From Chloranthus sessilifolius (lineage: Eukaryota > Streptophyta > Magnoliopsida > Chloranthales > Chloranthaceae), in the NCBI GenBank assembly GCA_021018995.1, contig CM037590.1, positions 107,695,097 through 107,759,096 on the forward strand: a stretch of 64,000 bases of DNA, read 5' to 3'. The number at the start of each line of letters is the position of its first letter. The stretch's first letter is position 1. A program made the position numbers and the translations under genes. The notes below the pieces were generated by a model. It searched no databases, was not told the origin of the DNA, and was given only the letters and a program-made list of their open reading frames with translations. This document shows positions 33,154-44,659 of this stretch, one piece after another.

Positions 33154-34340
33154 GATCGAATGCCAAAGAAAAGAGACATCCGAAGAGGCCCATGGCATTA
33201 CTAACGGGTCCGCTGTATTCAGAACGAACTTCAAACATTAGATGAGTAACATGGTGAGAAAATGAAAGCCCTATATGTCAGGAAAAATGGTCGTTTCTCA
33301 AGGTAATCGGTCCCAAGCGCTTTGCGACATTACTGGGCATAATCGAGCTGAAAAATGAGTTGCGAAAGCCCAATAGCTAGGAAAAGCGATCGCTTTTCGA
33401 GATGTTTTGAAGGAGTTTGATGTTCAAGATTCATTCTTAATAGAACAACTTCGTAAGTAAGGAGGGTGATCGGCCCACATTCAAAGATAGGCGCAACGCA
33501 AGTGTGCAAGGCTCTATAGTTTGTGTCTAATTAGGTGAGGCATTGACTGCCTCATTTGACTGGTCACGGGTGCCCCTGCTTGAAGCAAGGTTCGAGGTCT
33601 TTGGGCAAACCCATTGATCCCGAAGTTTATTTAGCACGACTACCCATATTAATGACTATTTGTAGGATGGTCATTAATATGGCACAGCTGCATTGCTGTT
33701 AAAATATTAACATTTTACTGCATGGGAACACGCGTGTGCATCCAATCATATGAGGCACAGACCGCCTCATTTAACTAGTTGCGGATGCCCTTGCTTGAAG
33801 CAAGGTTCGAGGTTTTTAGGCGAACACATTATACCCAAGTGGAGTGAATAGATGTCACACCGTTTTTTGGGAGTGCGTGTTGTCTTTTTAAAACATATTT
33901 TTGTTATTTTATGTGGGATATTTTGATCCCTTTTTTGTGTTTACCTTTTTGTTTGATTTTTTGGATTTTAAGTTGTCATTTTATGTGATTTTTTTTGGAT
34001 TCTTCAAAATTATTATTTTGTGTGATTTTTTGGATTTTTTGAAACTATTATTTTATGTGAATTACCTACATTTTAGGTGAATTTTCTATTATTTTTGGCT
34101 TTTTCTGTTGGATTTTTTTTAGACTTTTTGTTATTTATTTATTTATTTATTTTTATGTAGGATCGGGACACTTATTGCTCTCGGTCCATTTTATTCTTAG
34201 CACGGCTTCCCGGGTAAGTCAAATGAGCATCGACATACCGTTAGGGGGTGCGTGCATATGTCGAGGGGAATCAAAACAAAGAGAGGGAGTATCGGGTTAT
34301 GCATCCGACCCGTACTAGGCCCGAAGACCCAACCTCTAAG
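33154..34340 (-). other. Unit B 3' end, beside LTR3 (no gene)
   Basis: 33,154-33,640 matches 18,000-18,520 next to LTR2 (for example AAGAGACATC.GAAGAGGCCC and the block CTTTGCGACATTACTGGGCAT). A further partial repeat of it follows to about 33,890. From 33,900 to 34,150 the sequence is a T-rich tract with repeated TTTTATGTGATTTTTTGGAT. This marks the 3' untranslated end of unit B. Confidence 0.75.
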
Positions 34341-34344
34341 TGGC

Positions 34345-34410
34345 TGGCGCAACTATTAGTTTCTCCAAGCCAAAGCCCTAAAATTGCTTGGCGCAACTAT
34401 AGTTGCGCCA
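34345..34410. repeat. Palindrome pair upstream of the captured PMD gene
   Basis: An eroded copy lies at 34,345-34,367 and a perfect 22-base copy at 34,389-34,410 (TGGCGCAACTA joined directly to TAGTTGCGCCA). They sit about 75 bases before the presumed first exon of the PMD gene, tying that gene to the Tat family by a non-coding signature. Confidence 0.85.
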
Positions 34411-35129
34411 GGCTTGGCTAGGTTTCGTTTTTAAGCAGCTCGAGTTCGGGCAACAAGCGCACATTTAAAAAAAAATTTCTCCCCCTCTCTTCAAAACTGA
34501 AAACCGGCCTCCCCTAGAGTTCCTTTACATTGCTTCCACGCATGCCTCATTTCTGGCATTCACTCGCGCCGATTGATCGCCATCCTACGCTAGATCAAAG
34601 ACCCTTTCTTTTTCACAAGGTAACCATTAAAAATCCATTTTTCTTGATTTTTCTTGCTTTTTCTTGCAAATATGATCATGATCTTGTATTCTTTGATGAG
34701 TAATGGTTTATTTTTATGGTGTGTATGTTTATTGATGATGTGTGGATGATTTCTTATGATCAATGCCCTATTTTGTTATTTTTTGGATTTATTGGTGCCT
34801 AATATATATTTTTTTTTGTTGTTTTTATTTGTGTGTATAGAATGGTTTTATTTTTGTTGTTTTTTGTTTGTTTTTTTTGTTTTTATTTTGCATATAAAGT
34901 AATGGATTTTTGTTCTTTGATTATATATATATTTTTTGAACACTAAATTAGGAGAAAGGGATTTTTGGTTTCTTTTTTGAAATTTAATTAAGGGAAATGA
35001 TTTTTGACTTCTCAAGGGATTTTATATATATATATTTTTTGGTTTTGAAAACTAAGGCATTTTTATTATTTTGTGTTGGTTATTTTTTTTATTCTATGGG
35101 TATAAACTAAGGTTTTTTTTTCAAGTCTT

Positions 35130-35134
<5 letters not shown>

Positions 35135-35186
<52 letters not shown>
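35135..35186. repeat. (TA)n microsatellite
   Basis: About 26 uninterrupted TA units lie within the long first intron of the PMD gene. The surrounding 34,650-35,640 is T-rich with no other feature. Confidence 0.97.
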
Positions 35187-35187
<1 letters not shown>

Positions 35188-37951
35188 CAGGAAGGCTCTT
35201 CTTTTTCTTTTGGCTTTTGATTTTTAGGAGCATAAAAGAAGAGATTTTTGGGTTTTGATTTTAGGAGCATAGGGAAGTGATTCTTTTTTGTTTTTGTTTT
35301 TCTAAAGAAGGACCTAAAAAGGTGAGGTTTCTCCTTTTTTTTTTGGTTTCTTGTGTTTAGGAACATAAAATAAAGAGATTTTTTGTTTTTGCTTTCCTAA
35401 TCATAAAAGGACTTTTTCTTTGGTTTTAGAAGCATAAAGAAATGATGATGGTTTTTTTTTGTTTGTTTTATCTTGCTTTATTTTTAAACATAGTAAAAGG
35501 GACATTTGTCTTATTTTTATTTACTTTTGAAGATAAAAAGGCAGGATATTTTGCATTTTCAATCTAAAGGGTGTTTTTTTTTTTCGTATGTGTGTATCTT
35601 TATTTTCTAAAATGAGTAGAAGAGGGTGAGCATACTTACCTTCCCTTGCAATGTAGCATAAAACGGCTCTTTAACACTGATCTGCTCTGATGTGATTATT
35701 TTCTGTTGCCCTAGAATATTTGGCAATGAAGAATATGTGCCCGAGGAGGGGCCTGAGGTAGTTTATGGCCGGCGGGGAGAGCAGTTTTTTGTGGTGGAGT
35801 GGAAAGCGGGTCCCTGGCTGGAGATGCAGAGTGAGGCTGCCCGAGTTGGCCTCCTCCATCAACAATACATTCACATCACAAATTTCGGTATAGCGGGCAA
35901 GGTAAAAGATAGGTTCAACTCTTCCTTTCTTTGTGTAGCTTTTCTTTCTTCCCAAGATCTGATGCATTTTTCTTTTGACGCAGGACCTGCCTCCTATCGT
36001 GTTTCGCAGGGGTTGGCTAGATTTCCATGATATCTACCTCTATGTTCCCCCCTGTGGTGAAGTTCTTGCTAGTGCAGTTAGGCTTTGAGGAGTTTCTGTC
36101 TTGCCCCGCTCTGAGGGCCGATGCCGCTTATCTGAAGGCATTGATTGAGCGGTTCTGCCCCGAGACGATGACCTTCCACATGCCCTATGCCGAGATGGCA
36201 TTGACGCCCGTAGATTGGGCCATGATTACTGGTATCAGGGTAGGGGGCATACCGATATCCAGTCTCATAGTGCCGAGCAAAGAAGATATCATCCGACTGA
36301 TAGGGGATTATTCCCCTCGTGGGCAGATGCATGGCACCCAAGTCAAGATGACCTGATTATCCGTGCTCTATGCGGCTGATGAGTTGGTGGATCTGGGCCA
36401 ACCAGATAGGGTGCTTTACATTACGCCTGAGTGGGTGATCATCCTGGCCTCATCACTCTCCTGCTCCTGCTGGGTAAGACCCTCTTTACCAATGCGAGTG
36501 GCGGTTGAGTCAGCCTAGCGTTGCTGAGCATTATGGGCAATTGGAGCGACGTCCATAGGTACGACTGGGGCGGGGCCGGATACGTGTCGTTGATGAATGG
36601 TGTAGCTCAGGTTACCACCAGGGATTCCAAATCTGTTGTCGGTTTTTGGGCCGCATTGGAGGTAATCCCTAATTCTTTTATTTTCGTCAGTTTCATTTGA
36701 ATGGTCTTTTATGCTACTGACTTATTCTTTTGTGCATTGCTCTTCTCAAGTATGGGGGTACCATCACTTTCATCCTAGGTGCCCACTTCTCCACTTAGAT
36801 GCATTCACCTATCCTCTTCTCAGCAACTGGAACCAAGCTCGGCATCGTGACGTGGGCATGAAGCACCTAGAGATGGGCTTGAGGTTCCAACTCGACTTGA
36901 TGGTCCCTGAGCAAGTAAAGCCCTTTTTCAACTCTATTTATTTCACCTCGGAAATTCCCCTTGAATAATATGATGTATGTTTGATTGATTGGCCACCTCT
37001 TAACTTGGACAGATCCTCCACGACTCGTACCTCATGTCCCCTTTCTGGGACTGGGCAGCTGTAGGCCCATCAGGCCTATTTAACAGTCGTTGCGTTGTTT
37101 TCTTCTATGGGGCATGGGCCAGGGCTTACTACCTACGGGAGCGGGTGGTGCACCAACACCAGGGCTATCATTCCATACCCATGGACCCTCCTGCGGACAT
37201 TTAGGATCCTATTGGTAGCGTTGAGGAGCTCACAGCGGCCTTCCTCAATAATGGGCTCCCTACCAATGCCCTTCTTGTGCCCGGGGATTATCATATATGG
37301 TACGAGTGCCTACCGTATCGGTTCATCTTGCCTGCTTCATCCAAAGTGCCAACATCCTTGCATTCGATAGCCTGCGTGGTCAGGTAATTCTCCTTTCTTT
37401 TTTTAGATTAGTTCCCCTTTTATTTTAACTCAGCCTTTGTTCCTTCTAAGCGGATTTCTATTTTGTTCATAGTTTGCTCAAGGGGATGACTCAGATGATG
37501 GAGGTGGAGCGGCATCGGGTATCGCTGATACTTCGGGGGTAGGTCCTTCAGGTGCTGGCCCTTTCAGCGTGGGTCCCTAGGGTGAGGGTTCTTAAGGATC
37601 TAGTCTGTCGAGTACCTCTCATGTTGGTGCCCCTGGTGGTGATCCGCCTGTGGTCTATGGGACTTTTCGACGCCTTGATAATAGCTCTCTTTCGGACCTA
37701 TGTGTTGATGTGGATAAGCAGGCGCGCATCTCCGCTGAAGCAGCCCGGGCTCGTCCTCCTGAGGGGATTTCACGGGTAAGCCTTCTTATGATTGTTCTTC
37801 CTTTGTCCCGGCTTCTTTCATAAATGCATGTGTTTTGTAATTACCCTGGTAACTGTCATCCTATCCCTTTGAATGTAGAATTTTGACTCGGCTACGGAGT
37901 TCGCAGCGTATCATCATAACATCTCGGAGCTTCGAGATGTGGAAGATATGA

Positions 37952-37956
37952 GTATC
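37952..37956. repeat. Target site duplication GTATC (left)
   Basis: GTATC precedes the TGTTAAGTG start of the Athila 2 5' LTR; the same five bases follow its 3' LTR at 50,964-50,968. Five-base duplications are normal for Ty3/Gypsy integration. The GT here is also a plausible intron donor of the PMD gene. Confidence 0.92.
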
Positions 37957-38234
37957 TGTTAAGTGATGAAAAATGCCACTTTTCACCCTTTAACCTGACC
38001 ATTGATAGACCTGTGAGCACACTAATAAGCCTCTGTCGAGTGCATTTTGTAGACAGCAATAAAAGATGACACTAATATAGAAAACCACTCAAGAATGCCC
38101 AGAAAGGGGCCATCTCTCAGCACAGGACAAACCCAGCAACAACACATCAGAGGGTAGCACATCACTGGACCCTTGGAGCGCGTGGCTACAGCAGGGCAAG
38201 GCGAAGGAAGTGAAAATAGGCTGAAAACATCCTA

Positions 38235-38600
38235 TCGAGAGGTCACCTGAAGACTTCGATAGGAGCTGAAAGTAAAGAAAGGAGGAATTCGTGTAGTTGA
38301 AAAGGTTTCGATAGGATCTGAAGGCAGAAGAAGGATGAATTCGTGTTGATTGAGGAGTTCGATTGGATCCAAGAACCTATAGAGCAGCTAAAAGAAAGGA
38401 AGAAACCATCTTATCGAAAACCTGCCTGAGGTGTAAAGGGAACCTATCGAATGGTTTCCTTAACCTATCGAAATGGTTCTCCAACCTATCGAAAAGCTTC
38501 TCCAACCTGTCGAAGGCTCCAGGCCAAGGGCTGAGAATGCTGAAGCTCTAAGAGAAGGCTCATCCTATCGGAACCTATTGAAGAGATCTGAGAACCTAGC
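38235..38600. repeat. Phased CCTATCGA array in Athila 2 5' LTR
   Basis: AACCTATCGA or AACCTGTCGA starts at 38,441, 38,462, 38,483 and 38,504, exactly 21 bases apart. TCGA cores at 38,235 and 38,256 are also 21 apart, and 38,256/38,308/38,359 step by 52 and 51. Some copies are inverted (TCGATAGG), so the full site is CCTATCGATAGG, a palindrome. The same run of exact 21-base steps is kept in the 3' LTR (49,434; 49,455; 49,476; 49,497). Confidence 0.88.
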
Positions 38601-38855
38601 AAAAGGATCAAAAAGCTCCATTTAAACCTTTCGAAAGCTTCCTGAACTTGTCAAAATCGTGTGCACAACTTCTCAGAAATTCAGTTATGCGCACGTTGTG
38701 ACTTAGTGACCTGTTGCACGCAACCCAAGGCACTTAGTGACCGACACGATGGTTCTAGAAGATGCCCTAACAGACCCACGTGCTCTAACAAAACCCTAAC
38801 AAACTTTGAGGACCTTCTAGAAGGGATTTTTGGTGGGCAAAACAGAGGAGAAAGC

Positions 38856-38887
38856 TATATATAGAGACCCCCAATTGCAATTGGGGG
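38856..38887 (+). promoter_or_regulatory. TATA box followed by 20-base palindrome (5' LTR)
   Basis: TATATATA at 38,856-38,863 is followed by CCCCCAATTGCAATTGGGGG at 38,868-38,887, a perfect palindrome. The expected transcription start, 25-30 bases after the TATA box, falls within or just past it, so it may lie at the very start of the RNA. The 3' LTR has the identical arrangement (49,829 and 49,841-49,860). Confidence 0.8.
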
Positions 38888-39996
38888 AGATCGAGATCTC
38901 AGCCAAATTTGGGAGATTAAAGCTTACAGAGAAATCTTATTTTCCCACTTTTAGCCGAACAATGGTTGGCTAATTCCCTTTGAGTAGCGAGGAGAAAGGT
39001 TAGATCTGCAATTGGGTAAGGTTAAGAGTGCTATTATGGGTTCCCAGCTCCACAGACTACAGATCTGAGAGTATTTCCATTGTAGAGTGAGTTTGATTGC
39101 AATGTAAATACTATTTCTAATGCTTTAATTAGATCTAAAGTTCTTTTGGTTTCATTTGGTCATCGATCGGATTTGTGTAGAGGAGTCTGTAGATCAGCTC
39201 ACCCACTTAACTAGTAGACCTCTTGGATACCATCCGATCTCCCTGAATCTGATACTCCTGTAATTCCCTGAGTATGTGACCTTGGAATTGTAGCATCTGT
39301 AGTGGTTTTAATTGTTCTTATTGATGCTTTAGCTATGGAGGAGATTCCTAGGATGGTCTGTGACCATTAAAGGTGACAGATCATAACCTTAAGATTAGTC
39401 CAAGCTCAGGCTCCAATTGGATTCGTCTGCTACAAATCCATGGATCAGATAAAGTCTATAGGATGATCTGTGACCATTCAAGTGGACAGATCATAGCCTT
39501 AAGACCAGGTGGATCCTGTGATTTGGAGTGGAACCTTCTACCCTGTAGCTGTGCTTATAGCCAGTTGAGGGAATTGTGTACTTTGAACCTCTGTGGCATG
39601 ATTAATCGAACCTAATTTCAGTGAAACCAATTTCCAAGCAACTCTTCTCCATTTTTTGCTTTTTACTCTCTTCCCCTACAAGATCTAAGTTCCTAAACTC
39701 AATCCAAGTTACTCTGTGTTTAATTTTAGCTTAGCTTAAGTGACAATCCATTTTAAACCTCTCCCTTGTCTTTTAGCTAACGTAGCATTAGTTAGGGAGC
39801 AAGATCTCATACAGATCTAGAGATTTATCATATTTTTAAACCAACCTCCTTGTGGACATTTCTTTACTCACCATCTTTTTAAAACTTGCTACAACGGACT
39901 CTGATTACTTGCATGTCTGTGTGAGTGTGTTCTGCCTAGTTTTATTAGCAAATTTAGACCCTCTTTGGAGGGAAGGCTAACACTCCAATAAGTTTT

Positions 39997-40014
39997 TGGC
40001 GTCGTTGCCGGGGA
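39997..40014 (+). other. Primer binding site, tRNA-Asp type
   Basis: TGGCGTCGTTGCCGGGGA differs by one base from the TGGCGCCGTTGCCGGGGA commonly seen in Athila elements and lies a few bases after the 5' LTR. Confidence 0.9.
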
Positions 40015-40291
40015 GGTGTTTTTAGAAATTGGTAGATCTAAGTTTTGTAGTTGTTGGTTTGATTTTACTAACTGCATTTGTAAGTTTTGTTATTTTTCAG
40101 TATTTAGTGTGCATTTCATTAGATTTGAAGTTGCCAGTGAAAGGAGAATTGTGCTGGAGGCTGCTCTGTAGTTTGCATCCCTCTACTCCCCTTTTATTTT
40201 TCAGATCTGTTGATTTTTAGAGTAATTAGAAAGTTTGGTTGATTTTACTTGTTGTGTTGATGATCTGTTCTCCATTCAGAATTTGAGTGTT

Positions 40292-42130
40292 GTATGTTTG
40301 GTAGGAGAACTCTCTAGCCTCAGATTATTCCACTAAATCCAGAGGTTGAAAGACTTCTCAGATCCAGACCAGCTACACCCACATCTGTTGTAATTGACTC
40401 TGTAGAAATGGGTGAGCAACAACAGCCTAGAACTCTCAGGGAATTTAATGCACCAGGGGTTTACAATTCCCCCTTCTGCATTCAGTTCCCAGCTGCTCAA
40501 GGAAACTATGAGATAAAATCTTTCATAATTCAAATGCTGCCCTCATTTCATGGCCTGACTAAAGAAGACCCCTACAAGCACATTGATGAGTTCTTGGGAC
40601 TGTGCCCTACATTTAATATCACAAGTTTGGGGGAGGAGGCCACCAGGATGAGACTCTTTCCTTTTTCATTAAAGGACAGAGCCAGGACCTGGTTGTCCAT
40701 GCTTCTACCCAATAGCATTCAGTCCTAGAGTGACTTCCAATGTCAATAAACCAGCCAGTTGAGGAAGGGTATCATCTCTTTTACCCAAAATCCAACTGAA
40801 GATTTTCATCAATCCTCGAAGAGATTTAAGGAACTCTTAAAGAAATGCCCCCATCATCAAATCCCTGAATGGCAACTAGTTCAAAGCTTTTATCAAGGAA
40901 TTGATTCTAAAAGCAGAGACATGATAGATGCTTCCTGTGGTGGCACCTACCTCCGTAAAATTGCTGAGAAGGCATGGGAGCTCTTTGATATTATTAGTGA
41001 GAACTCTATGCAAAGGAAAACCTTGGCTAGAGATCTAGAGCCTCGTAGGTTGGTGAAGGAGAATACTTCAAGAGGGAAGCTATATGAAGTGAGTGTGCCA
41101 AGTGATTTGGAAAGGAAAGTGGACAGCCTAGCCCTAAAATTTGATAGGCTGATGGGAGCAATGCAGTCACTTGTGGCTACTAGGGTGGAGGAGGCATGTG
41201 CCATATGCCAGTCCCCTGCTCAGTCCCTTGAAGAATGCCCATCTACTGACCAGTTTCCTGATTATATAACAGAGCATGTGGCTACAGCTAGTCTTATGGG
41301 TAGCAGCCTGCTGCTGGGTATCAATGGAGGAACCACCCCAATCTGAGGTGGAGACAAGATGCATACCCCAGCCAGCAGCAGCAGCCCCAGTAGCCCATGC
41401 CCTACAAAAATGCTCAGCCCTATCGAGAAGGTTATGTCCCAAGGCCTCGATGACGAACCCATGGCCCATGGCTACTTCTCATGCGATGTCTGCACTTCTT
41501 GCGAGAGCACCTTCCTTTGAGGAACAAGTTCTATCTTCACTGCATAACTTGAACTCCTTATCCCAAACTGTGCACTCTCACAACCAGAGCATCAAAAAGA
41601 TAGAGGATCAACTTGGTCAGCTGTCTGATGCCTTGACTAGAAGAGAAGGAGGGAGGCTGCCTAGCTAACCACAGGACAACCCACGAAGATAGTTTGTAGT
41701 GGATGAAGTTTCCTCCACCTATGAGGAAGCCAAATCTGTTATAACATTGAGAAGTGGTAAGCTAGTGGACAACCCAGTGGACTGTGAGCCTGTGAGGAGC
41801 TTGGAGGAAGAAAATGAAGTGATTTCTGCAAGAACACAACAAAGGCCACCAGTGGTGGACTTGAAGGAGGAACCAGCTGTGAATAAAGAGGATAATGAGG
41901 ATCCTCAAGAAAAAAAATAAATCAAAAAGAAAGAGGCTCCATTGGCTAAGGCTGCAAGTGAGGGAGCAATCCCACATTTGCCATTTCCTAAGGCACTACA
42001 AGCATCTTCCCTTTTTAATAAAGGGCAAGGAAAAATTGAGGGAATGATGGAGACTTTCAAGCAAGTAAAGATCAATTTGCCCTTACTTGATGCCATTAAA
42101 CAAGTCCCAGCCTATGCCAAGTTTTTTAAA
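40292..42130 (+). pseudogene. Athila 2 gag region
   Basis: The N-terminal part reads EFNAPGVYNSPFCIQFPA, followed by a capsid domain with PSFHGLTKEDPYKHIDEFLG, FPFSLKDRARTWLSMLLP and EDFHQSSKRFKELLKKCPHH. A Cys-containing segment (EEACAICQSPAQSLEECPS) near 41,185-41,240 stands at the nucleocapsid position. This is typical Athila gag. Broken in a few places. Confidence 0.88.
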
Positions 42131-42269
42131 GACCTGTGAACCCATAAAAGACAGTCTAGGATACGCCTATCTAAGAAGGTCTTTGCAGCAGAAAAAGTTA
42201 AGCAAGTCCTGTCTATTGCAACTCCCCTTAAAATTCAAGACCTTGGCCTCCCTACTATCCCCTGCATCA

Positions 42270-43030
42270 TTGGGGATCATACCATTGACAAAGCCTTATT
42301 AGATCTGGGAGCCAGTGTAAATTTTTTTCCATATTCAATATATGAGAAGCTAGGCTTAGGCAAGTTAAAGCCCACACATGTGGTCCTCCAGCTGGCTGAC
42401 AGATCTGAAAGGAAACCTATGGGGATAATCGACGATATTTTGGTTAGAGTTGACAAATTCTTCTATCCTACTAACTTTTTGGTGCTGGATATGGAACCAG
42501 GTAGGAGTGCCACTTCCATACCTGTGATTCTAGGTAGACCCTTTTTGGCCACAGCTAATGCTTATATTCAATGCAGGTCTGGAATCATGAAAGTGTCATT
42601 TAGAAATATGAAGGTTAAATTGAATGTGTACAACACAACAAATCAACCTCATCCCGATGAGGACTATTTTTTTCTTGATGTGATAGATGAGGTTGTCGAG
42701 GAAAATGTGAATATGCTGCTACACGGTAAGGAATGGTTTAATGAGTTAGCTGAAGTATGGAAGGAAACAGAGGTAGAAAAGATTCCCACCTTTGAGATTG
42801 AGCATGTGAAACTTGTCTCTTCTGAAGCAACACCAGCACAACACTGTCCATTGAGGCCTACTTTGTTACCTCTCTCACCCCCCTCTAAGGCACCCTTATT
42901 GCCCTCCCTCATCAGTCCCCCAGAGGTGGAGTTAAAGCCACTCCCAAAATCTTTGAAATATGCCTTTTTAGGAGCTAACACCAAATTGCCTGTGATCATC
43001 TCTTCTTCCCTCTCTAGGAAAATGAACTAC
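42270..43030 (+). pseudogene. Athila 2 protease region
   Basis: DKALLDLGASVNFFPYSIYE carries the aspartic-protease active-site region. It is followed by a flap-like stretch (HVVLQLADRSERKPMGIIDD) and PVILGRPFLATANAYIQ near 42,510-42,560, the normal order of Athila protease ahead of RT. Confidence 0.85.
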
Positions 43031-43049
43031 TTTGTGTACTAAAAAAGCA

Positions 43050-44480
43050 TAAGAAGGCAATAGGATGGACCATTGCAGACCTTGGGGGAATCAACCCTGC
43101 TTTGTGCACGCATAAATTCATCTTGAGGAAGGCTCCAAACCTTCCAGAGAGATGCAGAGAAAACTCAACCCACACATGCAGGAGGTTGTGATGAAGGAGG
43201 TAGTCAAACTCCTAGATGCTGGGATAATTTAGCCCATCTCAGATTCACAATGGGTAGCACCTAAGCAGGTAGTACCCAAGAAATTCGACATTATAGTTGT
43301 TGAAGCTAATTCAGGTGAGCTGATTCCAACCAGACAGACCACTGGTTGGAGGGTATGCATAGATTACCGCAAACTCAATGAAAAAACTAGCAAGGATCAC
43401 TTCCCATTGCCCTTCATAGACTAAATTTTGGATAAGCTGGCAGGCAGGGCCTATTACTATTTTCTTGATGGATATTCAGGGTACAATCAGACCCCTGTAT
43501 ACCCCCATGACCAAGAAAAAATACATTCACTTGCCCATTTGGAACCTTTGCATACAGAAGGATGCCATTTGGGCTGTGTAATGCACCTGCCACGTTCCAA
43601 AGATGCATGTATGCTATCTTCTCTGACATGATTGATAAGTTTTTGGAGATCTTTATGGATGATTTCTCCATTTATGGAGATGATTTTAGCCAATGCCTAC
43701 ACCATCTCAGCTCTGTGCTGCAAAGGTGTGAGGAGACGTACCTAGTTTTAAGTTAGGAGAAGAGTCACTTCATGGTGACTCAAGGCACTGTTCTAGGACA
43801 TGTTGTCTCCCACAGAGGAATCGAGGTTGATCAAGCTAAGATCGATTTAATTGCTCATTTGCCCCCCCTAAAAACTGTCAAACAAGTTAGGTCATTTCTA
43901 GGCCATGTTGGGTTTTATAGGAGGTTCATCAAGGACTTCAGCAAAATCTCCAAACCCCTTTGTCACCTGTTATGCCAGGATGTTCCTTTTGACTTTAATG
44001 AGGAATGCCGAGATGCTTTTAAACTGTTAAAGACCTGTTTGACCACAGCTCCCATCTTGCAATCCCCTGATTTCTCTCTGCCATTTGAGCTGATGTGTGA
44101 TTCATCAGACTTTGCCATTGGAGCAGTGTTGGGTCAAAGAAAAGACAAGGCACCTTCTGTGGTAGCATATGCCAGTAAATCAATGGTTGATGCTCAATTG
44201 AATTATACCACAACTGAGAAAGAGCTATTAACTATTGTCTTTGCCTTAGAAAAATTCAGGTCTTACGTGTCGGGATAAAAAATTATTGTGTTCACTAACC
44301 ACTCAACTCTGAAATACCTCTTGTCCCAAAAGGAAGCCAAAGCAAGACTAATCAGATGGAGTCTTCTCTTGCAGGAATTCAATTTAGAGATTAAAGATAA
44401 AAAGGGAGTTGAGAACGTGGTGGCTGACCATTTGTCAAGGATCCCAACAGCTGAATCAGAAAGCTTGCCCATTAATGACT
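43050..44480 (+). pseudogene. Athila 2 reverse transcriptase and RNase H region
   Basis: RT motifs: GWRVCIDYRKLNEKTSKDHF near 43,350, the palm segment MPFGLCNAPATFQRCMYAIF, and FMDDFSIYGDDF near 43,655, the usual Athila form of the catalytic site. RNase H: MCDSSDFAIGAVLGQRKD, LNYTTTEKELLTIVFALEKF and [20 protein letters not shown], ending VVADHLSRI. Several breaks. Confidence 0.92.
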
Positions 44481-44659
44481 CCTTCCCAGATGAGCAAGTT
44501 TTTACTGTTCAGATAAGTATGCCCTGGTTTGCCAATATTGTCAATTACCTTGCTGTAGGTAGGATCCCTCCACATTGGAACATGGATGATAAAAATTTGT
44601 TCTTTGCACAGATTCGATATTACATGTGGGAGGATCCTTACCTCTTTAAGCATTGTGCA

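Larger units (their letters stand above)
34480..37956 (+). pseudogene. Captured plant mobile domain (PMD) gene, antisense in Tat unit B, part 1
   Basis: A CT-rich leader exon (to about 34,620, donor CAAG|GTAACC) is followed by a long T-rich intron and then exons showing PMD features: VEWKAGPWLEMQSEAARVGL, LKALIERFCPETMTFHMPYA, MALTPVDWAMITGIRVGG, IMGNWSDVHRYDWGGAGYVS, HRDVGMKHLEMGLRFQLDLM and WYECLPYRFILPAS. Intron-like GT...AG gaps lie near 35,902-35,983, 36,661-36,750, 36,967-37,012, 37,383-37,471 and 37,775-37,879. PMD (aminotransferase-like) proteins include host MAIN/MAIL1 and many transposon-borne relatives. Here it lies opposite to the carrier retroelement, has several breaks and is split by Athila 2, so I treat it as dead. 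Confidence 0.75.
37957..39990 (+). repeat. Athila 2 5' LTR
   Basis: It starts TGTTAAGTG and ends CACTCCAATA just before the primer site. It contains a CCTATCGA-type array (38,235-38,600), a TATA box (TATATATA at 38,856) and, a few bases later, a 20-base perfect palindrome (38,868-38,887). Two near copies of a TAGGATGATCTGTGACCATT block lie near 39,350 and 39,460. Confidence 0.95.

Noticed and set aside
35121-35366. Lys-rich minus-strand frame with a Tyr-Ile run
   Set aside because: It is produced by the (TA)n tract and A/T-rich intron sequence.
34480-37956. A functional host MAIN/MAIL1-type gene
   Set aside because: It is broken, split by Athila 2, and framed by Tat 3'-region sequence and Tat palindromes, so captured and dead cargo fits better.
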